Origin: Gammaproteobacteria bacterium
GTDB taxonomy: Bacteria > Pseudomonadota > Gammaproteobacteria > HTCC5015
NCBI GenBank assembly: GCA_028284675.1
Contig: JANQRI010000049.1
Coordinates: forward strand, 1 to 36,295
Length of the DNA: 36,295 bases
Direction: 5' to 3'
Within the stretch, counting starts at the first letter, position 1, and each line of letters begins with the position of its first letter. Of this stretch, positions 1 to 7,679 are shown one piece after another. The notes beneath the pieces were generated by a model. The model was not told the DNA's origin and did not search any database. It worked only from the letters and a program-made list of their open reading frames with translations. The translations under genes were made by a program, and so were the position numbers.

Positions 1-3000
1 ACCGATGCAGACGGCGATACCCTGAGCATTACAGGCATTACCCAGCCGGCCAACGGCTCGCTGGTGGATAACGGCAACGGCACGTACAGCTATACGCCGG
101 ATGCCGGTTTCAGCGGTTCGGACAGTTTCAGTTATACGGTCGATGACGGCAACGGCGGTACCAGCACCGCAACGGTTGATATCAACGTCAACGCACCGGC
201 GCCCACGAATACTGACCCGAATGCGGTTGATGACTCACTAAGTGTTGAACGCGGTCAATCCCTTGATTTTTCAGCTGCCGATCTGCTGGCAAATGATACA
301 GATATTGATGGTGATAACTTAAGTATTATCAGTGTCTCTGATCCTGCTAACGGAACTTTAACTGACAACGGTAACGGCACGTATACCTATAATCCGAACT
401 CAGGTTTTACCGGTTCTGACAGTTTCGTATATACCATTGATGATGGTAATGGCGGTACTTCTACCGCATCGGTTGATATCAATGTGTATGATTCCAATAA
501 TGACCCCAGTGCAAACGATGATAATTTAACTGCGGATTCAGGGGTTGCGTATACATTTAGTGCTGCTGACTTGTTAGGTAATGATTCCGATACAGACGGT
601 GATACGCTGAGCATAACCGGATTTGATCAGCCGGATCATGGCACATTGGTTGATAACGGCAACGGCACGTATACCTATACTTCAGATAATGGTTTTACCG
701 GTGAAGACCAGTTCAAGTATTACATCAGTGACGGTAAAGGTGGTGATGATAATGCCACTGTCAAGATTTCGGTTAATGATGTTAACGGTACGCCCACTGC
801 GAATGATGATTCTCTAAGTGGCAATGAAAATGCTGATCTGACATTCACCACGGCCGACCTGCTTGGAAATGATGTTGATCCAGATGGCGATAACCTGAGC
901 ATCGTTGGTTTTAGTGATCCGAATAATGGCAGTCTTATTGATAACGGCAACGGCACTTATACTTACAGGCCTAATTCGGGTTTTACTGGGACCGATAGTT
1001 TTAGTTACACCATTGATGATGGCAATGGTGGCACCAGTACTGCAAATGTAAATGTTTTAATTAGTAATGTTAATGATAACCCGAATGCGCAGGACGATAC
1101 ATTAAATGCAACTGAAGATACACAGCTCACGTTTGCAGTTGCCGATCTGTTAGCCAATGACAGTGATCCGGATGGTGACGCGCTTAATCTGGCCAGTATT
1201 AATCAGCCTGCAAACGGAACACTGGTAGATAACGGTAACGGCACATTCACTTATAATCCAAATGCGAATTTCAATGGCACTGACAGTTTTAGCTACACCG
1301 TTGATGACGGTAATGGCGGAACCAGTACAGCAACGGTCAATATCGTGGTATCTGGCGTCAATGATGATCCGGTCGCGAATAATGATTCTTTAAGTGCTAC
1401 TGAAGATACGCCGCTGAGTTTTAATGCGAGTGATTTACTGGCCAATGATACCGATACGGATGGTGACAATTTAACCATTACCAGCATAACCGCGGCGGCA
1501 AATGGCACAGTTGTCGATAATGGCAATGGAACATTTACCTATACCGCAGATGCCGGGTTTAGCGGCTCGGACAGTTTCAGCTATACCATTGATGATGGCA
1601 ATGGTGGTACCTCGACGGCTACAGTCGATATCAATGTCAGCAGTGTCAACGATGATCCAAATGCGATGGATGATGTATTTACTGGCACGGAAGACACCGC
1701 ACTGATTATCAGTGCCGCGGATCTGCTGGCCAACGATACCGATGCTGACGGTGACTCATTAAGTATTACCGGGTTTTCCCAGCCGAATAATGGCTCTTTG
1801 ATAGACAACGGTGACGGCACATATACCTATAATCCAACCGCGAATTTCTCCGGTTCGGATGATTTTACCTATACAGTTGATGACGGTAATGGCGGTACCA
1901 GTACAGCGACCGTTACATTAAATATAAATAATGTAAATGACGGCCCGACTGCAGGTGCTGATTCATTTTCAACCGATGAAAATACAGCGATTACTTTCAG
2001 TCTGGCAGATATTCTGAGTAATGATACAGATCTGGATGGTGATAACTTAACCCTGGACAGCATGGGTTTGCCGGCAAACGGAACATTAACCGATAACGGT
2101 AACGGCACCTATACTTACAATCCGAACCAGGGTTACTCCGGTACCGATAGTTTTAACTATACTATATCCGATGGTAACGGCGGTACAGCGACCGGTACGA
2201 TAGGCATCAGTGTGAATGATATTAACTTTGCGCCTGATGTAGTCGATGACAGCCTGTCAACAACCGAAGATACACCGTTGACGTTTACCGCAGCGGATTT
2301 ATTGGGTAACGATAGTGATCTGGACGGCGATACATTAACCATCGCAAGTTTCACCCAGCCGAATAACGGTTCAATTACTGATAATAACGACGGCACGTAT
2401 ACTTTTACACCTAACAGTAACTTTAATGGTGTTGCCAGTTTTGAATATACAGCTGAAGATGGGAATGGTGCATCGGCAACAGGCACGGTTAATATTGATG
2501 TTGCCAGTGTAAACGATGGTCCGACCGCAGGTGATGATTTCTTCGCAACGGATGAAAATACCGCGGTCACTTTTAGTTTGGCAGATATTTTAAGTAATGA
2601 TGATGATGCGGATGGTGACAGTTTAACCCTGGACAGCATCGGTGTACCGGCAAATGGAACGTTAACCGATAACGGTGACGGCACTTATACTTACAATCCG
2701 AATCAGGGATATTCCGGTACCGACAGTTTTTCTTACACAATTTCCGATGGTAACGGCGGTACGGCAACCGGTACGATCAGTATTGGTGTAAATGATATTA
2801 ATTTTGCACCGGATGTGGTTGATGATACGCTTTCTGCGACGGAAGATACGCCGTTAACATTTACTGCGGCCGATTTATTGGGCAATGATACCGATCTGGA
2901 CGGTGATACATTAACCATTGCAAGTTTCACCCAGCCGAATAATGGGTCGATCACTGATAATGGCAATGGAACATACACCTTTACTCCGGACAGTAACTTC

Positions 3001-4356
3001 AATGGCAGTACCCATTTTAGGTATACCGTTGAGGATGGGCATGGTGGTTCCAGCACCGGCCGGGTTAATGTCGATGTTGCCGGCGTAAATGATGGGCCGA
3101 CGGCAAATGATGACTCCCTAAGCACCGATGAGCAAACTCCGTTAACGTTTGGTGTTGATGATTTACTTGGAAATGATTCAGATGTTGATGGTGGTAATCT
3201 CAGCATTACCGGCTTTACCCAGCCGACAAACGGTACATTGACTGACAATGGTGATGGAACCTACACTTATAATCCCAATGCCGGTTTTTACGGCAGTGAC
3301 AGCTTCCAGTATACCGTATCCGATGGTCAGGGAGGTTCAACAACCGCAACAGTTAATGTCAATGTTAATGATGTTAATGTAAATCCCAATGCAGTTGATG
3401 ACACACTCACTGCGACAGAAGATACTCCATTAATAATAGACCCATCGATATTCCTGGCAAATGATACCGATGCAGATGGAGATACTTTGCAGGTTACCGG
3501 ATTCAGGCAGCCGGATCATGGCACGCTGACAGATAATGGGGACGGTACCTGGACTTATACGCCGGATTCGAATTTTACCGGCAGTGACAGTTTCCAATAT
3601 ACAGTTAATGATGGGCACGGCGGGCAAACAAGAGGTACGGTTAACGTCAGCGTTGGTAACGTTAATGATGCGCCTACAGTTCAGAATGATCAGTTAACGA
3701 CCGATGAAGATAATGTATTAACCTTCAGCACCAATAATCTGCTTGGTAATGATTCTGATATTGACGGTGATGCAATCAATATCACTGGATTTAGTCAGCC
3801 GGGCCAAGGTACTATCGTTGACAACGGTGATGGAACATTTTCTTATACACCGAATTTCAATTACAGCGGTTCAGACAGTTTCACATATACAGTGACTGAT
3901 GCCAATGGTGCAACAAGCACAGGTACAGTGGATATCACGGTAAACGATGTTGAAGATGTATTCGATCGTTTGCCAGGCGTACGCTCGGTGGTCGATACGA
4001 TGCTTGCCGAAGGTATAATCAATGCGGATACACATGCGACTTTGATGGCGAAGATTGATGAGATTGAAGCTGCGCCGGATTTAGAAACGGCAAACAGATT
4101 ACTGGATGAGTTTTTTGTGCTGTTGAATGAAGTGGCAACGGGAGACATAACGAATGTGCTGTTGGGCATACTCGCACCAGGCGACCTGGGAGTCATGGAC
4201 CAGTATATTAATTCAATGATGTTGCAACTGGTATTGCAGATGTCTCAAAGTGTCAGCTCCTTCGGGCAGTCTACGATTAAAGAAGCATTTGCTTATGTAG
4301 AGGAAGAGGAAGAAGAGAAGAGGAAGAAAGAGCAGGAAGGCGGTAAGTTCGCTTAA
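1..4356 (+). CDS. Giant cadherin/Ig-like tandem-repeat protein, C-terminal part (5' end outside window)
   Basis: The frame is open from base 1, so the true start lies upstream; a GTG at 64 is internal. The visible 1451 residues hold about 13 complete repeats plus one partial repeat of roughly 96 residues each. Each repeat has the pattern DDxLxxxEDTxL, then AxDLLxNDxDxDGDxL, then GTLxDNGxGTYTYxPNxxFxGxDSFxYTxxDGxGG. The NDxDxDGD stretches are typical Ca-binding loops of cadherin-like or VCBS-like repeats in large exported adhesins of proteobacteria. After the last repeat (from about 3950) comes a helical tail of about 135 residues that ends in a run of Glu, Lys and Arg. I see no RTX nonapeptides, sortase motif or PEP-CTERM motif, so the export route is unknown. 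A role in adhesion or matrix formation is inferred from the repeat type. The downstream ABC ATPase gene is convergent. Confidence 0.85.
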   Translation, partial: TDADGDTLSITGITQPANGSLVDNGNGTYSYTPDAGFSGSDSFSYTVDDGNGGTSTATVDINVNAPAPTNTDPNAVDDSLSVERGQSLDFSAADLLANDTDIDGDNLSIISVSDPANGTLTDNGNGTYTYNPNSGFTGSDSFVYTIDDGNGGTSTASVDINVYDSNNDPSANDDNLTADSGVAYTFSAADLLGNDSDTDGDTLSITGFDQPDHGTLVDNGNGTYTYTSDNGFTGEDQFKYYISDGKGGDDNATVKISVNDVNGTPTANDDSLSGNENADLTFTTADLLGNDVDPDGDNLSIVGFSDPNNGSLIDNGNGTYTYRPNSGFTGTDSFSYTIDDGNGGTSTANVNVLISNVNDNPNAQDDTLNATEDTQLTFAVADLLANDSDPDGDALNLASINQPANGTLVDNGNGTFTYNPNANFNGTDSFSYTVDDGNGGTSTATVNIVVSGVNDDPVANNDSLSATEDTPLSFNASDLLANDTDTDGDNLTITSITAAANGTVVDNGNGTFTYTADAGFSGSDSFSYTIDDGNGGTSTATVDINVSSVNDDPNAMDDVFTGTEDTALIISAADLLANDTDADGDSLSITGFSQPNNGSLIDNGDGTYTYNPTANFSGSDDFTYTVDDGNGGTSTATVTLNINNVNDGPTAGADSFSTDENTAITFSLADILSNDTDLDGDNLTLDSMGLPANGTLTDNGNGTYTYNPNQGYSGTDSFNYTISDGNGGTATGTIGISVNDINFAPDVVDDSLSTTEDTPLTFTAADLLGNDSDLDGDTLTIASFTQPNNGSITDNNDGTYTFTPNSNFNGVASFEYTAEDGNGASATGTVNIDVASVNDGPTAGDDFFATDENTAVTFSLADILSNDDDADGDSLTLDSIGVPANGTLTDNGDGTYTYNPNQGYSGTDSFSYTISDGNGGTATGTISIGVNDINFAPDVVDDTLSATEDTPLTFTAADLLGNDTDLDGDTLTIASFTQPNNGSITDNGNGTYTFTPDSNFNGSTHFRYTVEDGHGGSSTGRVNVDVAGVNDGPTANDDSLSTDEQTPLTFGVDDLLGNDSDVDGGNLSITGFTQPTNGTLTDNGDGTYTYNPNAGFYGSDSFQYTVSDGQGGSTTATVNVNVNDVNVNPNAVDDTLTATEDTPLIIDPSIFLANDTDADGDTLQVTGFRQPDHGTLTDNGDGTWTYTPDSNFTGSDSFQYTVNDGHGGQTRGTVNVSVGNVNDAPTVQNDQLTTDEDNVLTFSTNNLLGNDSDIDGDAINITGFSQPGQGTIVDNGDGTFSYTPNFNYSGSDSFTYTVTDANGATSTGTVDITVNDVEDVFDRLPGVRSVVDTMLAEGIINADTHATLMAKIDEIEAAPDLETANRLLDEFFVLLNEVATGDITNVLLGILAPGDLGVMDQYINSMMLQLVLQMSQSVSSFGQSTIKEAFAYVEEEEEEKRKKEQEGGKFA
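1945..3096 (+). repeat. Tandem duplication of a two-domain unit (2 x 576 bp)
   Basis: Within the giant repeat gene, 1945-2520 and 2521-3096 are two copies of the same 576-bp, 192-residue double repeat. Each copy holds one domain beginning DExT(A)(I/V)TFSLADILSND and one beginning VVDDxLSxTEDTPLTF. The two copies are far more alike than neighbouring repeats, including shared phrases such as NDINFAPDVVDD and ASFTQPNNGSITDN. This points to a recent in-frame duplication of a pair of domains. Confidence 0.8.
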
Positions 4357-4483
4357 TATAAATACATGGCGTCTTGGGAAGCGGGCTTAAAATACGGTTC
4401 TTGCTAATAAGTAAGTGGGCGGAGTGGCCGGACTATTCATGGGCTGCTGCTGTGCGTTAAATATGTGTTTTAGTCCCGGCCGC

Positions 4484-5242
4484 TCATTGTCCGGCTCCTG
4501 CATTCTGAAAAGATGTATTATTTTCTATACTTTTCAGGAAAGCGGTTTCCAAATCACTGGAGCCGTAATTTTCGCAGCATGATTCAGGTGTTCCGGAAAA
4601 GCATATTTCACCTTGATTTAAGATACTGATCTCATCACAGAGAGTTTCGATATCAGCCAGGATATGGGAGCATATCAGGACTGTTTTTCCTTCAGCCTTC
4701 AGATTTGTAATGATATCTCTGAATATTTTACGGGCTTTAGGGTCCAGCCCGCTCATAGGCTCATCCAGAATCAAAAATGATTTATCGCTTAACAGGCAGC
4801 CCAGAATACCGAGTTTTTGCAGCATCCCTTTAGAGTAAGTTTTTACTTTTTGCGCGAGAAACTCAGGATTCAGGTTTAACAGTTCACTTAAGGATTTGAC
4901 CCGGGCACTCAGTTTATCTTTTTGCCTGGTCCAGTGAGCTTCACTGATATAGTGTGAATAGGTCCATCCACTCATATAGTCAGGCGGAGAAAACTTCTCG
5001 GGTAAATAAATCAGGTTTTTGCGAGACGCTTTATCGAGGCTTGGTTTGCCTTCGACCGTGATTTTTCCACTATCAGCCCGTTGCAGATCCAAAATGCATT
5101 TTATTAGGGTTGTTTTGCCGGCTCCGTTTAAGCCGATAAGCCCGTGGGTAGTGCCTGCGGATATTTTTAGATTAATATTCTGCAGCACGGATTTTGTTCC
5201 GAGCTTTTTACAGGCGTTCTGAATCAGCAGCACTTCGGTCAT
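4484..5242 (-). CDS. ABC transporter ATP-binding protein (PilH/NatA-like)
   Basis: This 252-residue protein is a single ABC ATPase domain that powers a membrane transporter from the cytoplasmic side. Visible motifs are Walker A GLNGAGKT (residues 37-44), signature YSKGM (136-140), Walker B LILDEP (157-162) and the switch histidine in LICSH (about 190). The signature departs from LSGGQ in the way common to drug, Na+ and gliding-type exporters that pair with ABC-2 permeases. Its likely partner is the permease at 6872-7639, two genes upstream on the same strand. In Myxococcus an ATPase, permease and accessory protein (PilH, PilI, PilG) are needed for type IV pili; the pilin gene just upstream makes that role attractive here, but it is inferred. 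A terminator separates it from the pilin, so it needs readthrough or its own promoter in 5243-5290. No strong Shine-Dalgarno site precedes the ATG. Confidence 0.9.
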   Translation of the reverse strand: MTEVLLIQNACKKLGTKSVLQNINLKISAGTTHGLIGLNGAGKTTLIKCILDLQRADSGKITVEGKPSLDKASRKNLIYLPEKFSPPDYMSGWTYSHYISEAHWTRQKDKLSARVKSLSELLNLNPEFLAQKVKTYSKGMLQKLGILGCLLSDKSFLILDEPMSGLDPKARKIFRDIITNLKAEGKTVLICSHILADIETLCDEISILNQGEICFSGTPESCCENYGSSDLETAFLKSIENNTSFQNAGAGQ

Positions 5243-5290
5243 TGCTGTCGGCTCTAGGGTCGGTTACGGCATTTTATGTTTTATATAAAT

Positions 5291-5317
5291 AAAAAGCCGG
5301 CATGATGCCGGCTTTTT
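5291..5317 (-). terminator. Rho-independent terminator after the pilin gene
   Basis: A perfect inverted repeat with arms AAAAAGCCGGCAT and ATGCCGGCTTTTT meets around a single central base. On the minus strand it is followed by a T-rich tract, and it begins 18 bp after the pilin stop codon. The A and T flanks make it potentially bidirectional. It isolates the pilin transcript from the ABC ATPase gene downstream. Confidence 0.85.
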
Positions 5318-5334
5318 GGTAATAGTGAAATCAA

Positions 5335-5976
5335 TTATAGTTCGCGGCACAGAATGTAATCGTTATTGCCGGCGTATTGAGCTGATGGTGCAAGCCGGGC
5401 ATCGTTGCCACCCTGCAGACTGCCGGTATCGGCACCCTGGCCGTCACCGATATCGTCATCTATTCGTGTATCGATGATGATTGACGCTTTGGTGGGTATA
5501 TTGGATTGACAGATAACCGGGCCGATAATTGTGCCGGCTCCGATTGCACCGAAGCCGTCTTCCTGGATCCCGATGTCACCGTCAAAAGAATTCCGGGGTA
5601 CTTCGAATGTGTCGGTGCTGGCATTGGAGCGGGGGCCGGTTACAAGACCGTCATTGCGTAAATGATGCCAAAACAGGCTGGTTTCTTCAGTGCCGTCATT
5701 GTTGTCCCAGTCACCGTCGATCTGGCGGTCACCGTCACCGTCGGTACTGGTCGCGCCCCAGCGGGTGGTTGCGGTATCGTCATCCCCGGGGATTTGACGA
5801 TAACGATCCTGGTACGCGAATAAAACAGAAGCAACGTTATTGTATTCGTTAATTGTATTCCGGATCTGGCTGTTTAAAACCAATTCCTGGCCTTTCAGCA
5901 CGCCCCCCAGCAACAATCCGATAACGACCAATACGATCGCGATTTCGACAAGTGTAAAGCCTGTTTGGCGGCTCAT
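5335..5976 (-). CDS. Type IV pilin-like protein with an acidic Ca-binding-type loop
   Basis: This 213-residue prepilin has a short leader MSRQTG, the processing site G6|F7 and the conserved Glu at position 5 of the mature protein (GFTLVEIAIVLVVIGLLLGG). The hydrophobic N-terminal helix follows. The globular part begins with YRQIPGDDD, a phrase common in proteobacterial pilins, and then has an Asp-rich stretch DGDGDRQID (residues 79-87) that fits DxDxDxxxD calcium loops. Two Cys (in VICQ and ILCREL) near the C-terminus could form the usual disulfide loop. The gene has a GGAGA Shine-Dalgarno site 7 bp before ATG, its own sigma-54-type promoter and its own terminator, so it is transcribed as a unit. 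That suggests an abundant, separately regulated subunit, possibly the major pilin of the MSHA-like machine encoded at 9420-22505, which lacks an obvious MshA. Major versus minor status is inference. Confidence 0.85.
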   Translation of the reverse strand: MSRQTGFTLVEIAIVLVVIGLLLGGVLKGQELVLNSQIRNTINEYNNVASVLFAYQDRYRQIPGDDDTATTRWGATSTDGDGDRQIDGDWDNNDGTEETSLFWHHLRNDGLVTGPRSNASTDTFEVPRNSFDGDIGIQEDGFGAIGAGTIIGPVICQSNIPTKASIIIDTRIDDDIGDGQGADTGSLQGGNDARLAPSAQYAGNNDYILCREL

Positions 5977-6022
5977 TAGTTTCTCCAGATATTATTAGGA
6001 TTGGTATTAATAAACATTGGAA

Positions 6023-6038
6023 CGCAATATTTATTCCA
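6023..6038 (-). promoter_or_regulatory. Sigma-54 (-24/-12) promoter of the pilin gene
   Basis: On the minus strand the sequence reads TTGGAATAAATATTGC (6039-6024). It has the invariant GG and GC separated by exactly 10 bases and a perfect TTGC -12 element. The predicted start of transcription is near 6012, giving a leader of about 36 nt that contains the GGAGA ribosome site. The middle of the -24 box (AATA instead of CACG) is off consensus. Confidence 0.7.
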
Positions 6039-6079
6039 ACTTCATTTGGCGGTGAATATAGGGGTTAAAGCTTATATTA

Positions 6080-6095
6080 TGACGGAATCTCGACA
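6080..6095. promoter_or_regulatory. Candidate activator site B upstream of the pilin
   Basis: TGACGGAATCTCGACA is an imperfect inverted repeat that shares 11 of 16 positions with site A at 6101. It is centred near -75 from the predicted pilin transcription start. The two sites begin 21 bp apart, two helical turns, as is usual for cooperatively bound dimers of a sigma-54 activator. Confidence 0.5.
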
Positions 6096-6100
6096 TTTGA

Positions 6101-6116
6101 TGACGAGAGTTCGTCA
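6101..6116. promoter_or_regulatory. Candidate activator site A upstream of the pilin
   Basis: TGACGAGAGTTCGTCA is a perfect 6-bp inverted repeat with a 4-base spacer, centred near -96 from the predicted pilin start. It overlaps the stop codon of the gene at 6114. No T tract follows on the minus strand, so it is unlikely to be a terminator. The same half-sites occur before the gene at 35980. Confidence 0.55.
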
Positions 6117-6851
6117 TTGCTGTTGAAGTTTCGACGAATTTTCAAGGGCTTGTAGAGATTCTTGCTCAAGTTCCTTTAATTTACTCGTAAGGAATTTTAG
6201 CTCGTGTGGGTCTGTAATCGCACGGTGTTCAAGTATGCCCAGAATCAGCACTTTTGCTGCTTCATATTCTCCCATGTCCTGCAGGATGAGGAGTTCCATA
6301 TCCCTGGCCCATGCCGGAGCTGCGGATGCCGCGCGCATATCGCGGGCGAGTAACAATGCCAGGGGTAAATTGTTTAAGCGGTATTTGGCATGCAAGATTG
6401 ATTGTGCAAGCCAATACCAGCGCTCATTGGGTGCATGGTGAAATTGCTGACGGATAAATTCGACCATTTTTTGCGCTTTAGCCGGATTTTTTACCTCTAT
6501 AAAAATACCGTTGGCGGCAACATTGGCGTAGTGTGAGCGTGGATCCAGACTCTGAATGGTCTCCAGCCAGCCCGTCAGGTGGTCATAATTTAAAGCATCA
6601 AAGTCGACAATATTCCCTGACTGAGAATCAAAACTAAGCAGCCAGAAGCTTAATAGCTTGGCAAGAATTTCCGTTTCTCCCAGTGACAGAATGCGCATCT
6701 CATCAGCAGCGACCGCGGGCGGTATATCTCTGTATTCACGGCTTTGGGCGTCAAGTACTATATGCATGCCAATGAATGCGGTGGCCAGTATTAACTGTAA
6801 CCACTTCAATATTTTTATAGTTGCAGGTTTGTCGTTGACCAATGAGAACAT
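6114..6851 (-). CDS. Membrane-anchored helical (TPR-like) protein, possible accessory factor of the ABC transporter
   Basis: I do not recognise a family for this 245-residue protein. Residues about 14-32 (LKWLQLILATAFIGMHIVL) form one membrane segment or uncleaved signal anchor; the rest looks soluble and helical. The region WYWLAQSILHAKYRLNNLP and the following repeats of helix pairs resemble tetratricopeptide-type folds, and the end is a short coiled coil. It starts 20 bp after the ABC-2 permease stop, so the two are surely cotranscribed. By position it would match PilG of the Myxococcus PilGHI set, a membrane-linked accessory protein, but I see no sequence proof. The start ATG has only a weak ribosome site. 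Confidence 0.75.
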   Translation of the reverse strand: MFSLVNDKPATIKILKWLQLILATAFIGMHIVLDAQSREYRDIPPAVAADEMRILSLGETEILAKLLSFWLLSFDSQSGNIVDFDALNYDHLTGWLETIQSLDPRSHYANVAANGIFIEVKNPAKAQKMVEFIRQQFHHAPNERWYWLAQSILHAKYRLNNLPLALLLARDMRAASAAPAWARDMELLILQDMGEYEAAKVLILGILEHRAITDPHELKFLTSKLKELEQESLQALENSSKLQQQ

Positions 6852-6871
6852 ACTTAAATAACCAGGCAGGG

Positions 6872-7639
6872 CTAAAAAGTTCTTTGCTGTAGCCTGCTTA
6901 GGGTAATAACATAAAGCAGGGCGCCATATACTAAAGTCTGTGTAACGATATTAGCCCATTGTATATTCTCTGTAGTGTCATGCAGTATCCAACCGGCAAC
7001 TGCAAACTGCTCCAGTCTCGGCACCAGGAATGCGGCGATTTTGACAAGCCATGCGACGACCTGATCTCCAATACTGGCAGGCGCAGCAATAATATTATTA
7101 CTGTGCCGCAAAAACTCAGCGCTGCTGCGACTGAATAAATAAAATATACCGACCAATAAGATAGACGTCAGTGGCTGGGTAAACAGCACAATCAACATTA
7201 ATGTCAACAGGATAATCAGCAATAGTTCGCAGTAGAAAGAAAAAACCCATGCTGAAACTGTCGCCAATGAAATATTTGTGATGAGTAGCGGCAGGGCAGC
7301 AGTAACAGTCATTGCGAATACAATCACAGAGTAAGCCAGGAATTTATTGAACAGAAAGGTTGCTCTGCTGATTGGCAGCCCCAAAGCGGCGAAGGCGTGG
7401 TCGCTGTCCAGGGCTTTGGACTCATTTAGAATAATGTAAATTGCCAGCATCACAACGGCTGAAATACGTACTGAAAAGCAGTAAAAAGCGGAAAGGGTTG
7501 CTTGCTTGGAAGTTAATGACAGATTGCCGGCATAACCGGCCAGGCCAATGCAAAGCAATAAAATAAGCCCATAAAACAAAATAAACCTTCTTTTATAGGC
7601 TTCAATCAGTGTATATTTCGAGATAACAAAGGAATGCAT
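6872..7639 (-). CDS. ABC-2 type permease (PilI-like)
   Basis: This 255-residue protein has about six hydrophobic segments. The first follows the N-terminal phrase TLIEAYKRRFILFYG, and later ones include AVVMLAIYIIL, LLIILLTLMLIVLF and ILLVGIFYLF. A cytoplasmic stretch with DSDHAFAALGLPISRATFLFNKFLAY precedes the third segment and is typical of ABC-2 membrane subunits, where it contacts the ATPase. It is probably the channel subunit for the ATPase at 4484-5242. An AAGG ribosome site lies just before ATG. The gene is divergent from the sensor kinase, with only 40 bp between the starts, so the two promoters must overlap or lie in each other's coding ends. The substrate is unknown; the pilin next to it suggests pilus assembly. 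Confidence 0.8.
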   Translation of the reverse strand: MHSFVISKYTLIEAYKRRFILFYGLILLLCIGLAGYAGNLSLTSKQATLSAFYCFSVRISAVVMLAIYIILNESKALDSDHAFAALGLPISRATFLFNKFLAYSVIVFAMTVTAALPLLITNISLATVSAWVFSFYCELLLIILLTLMLIVLFTQPLTSILLVGIFYLFSRSSAEFLRHSNNIIAAPASIGDQVVAWLVKIAAFLVPRLEQFAVAGWILHDTTENIQWANIVTQTLVYGALLYVITLSRLQQRTF

Positions 7640-7679
7640 TTTTCAACCTTTCAGCGCCTGTCGCCGATAGAGAAACCGC

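Noticed and set aside
2157..3248. Long open frames on the minus strand of the giant repeat gene (2157-2684 and 2733-3248)
   Set aside because: They are antisense shadows created by the repeated codons; their translations have low-complexity Ser/Pro/Val composition and no ribosome sites.
1..4356. Regular DNA repeats that might suggest a CRISPR or satellite array
   Set aside because: The period is about 290 bp, in frame, and the units code for protein domains.
4420..4495. Imperfect inverted repeat AGTGGCCGGACT ... AGTCCCGGCCGCT after the giant repeat gene
   Set aside because: The spacer is about 40 bp and the arms are imperfect, so a terminator or operator cannot be supported.
6101..6116. Inverted repeat read as a terminator of the gene ending at 6114
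   Set aside because: No T tract follows on the minus strand and a related copy lies 21 bp away, which fits a protein-binding site better.
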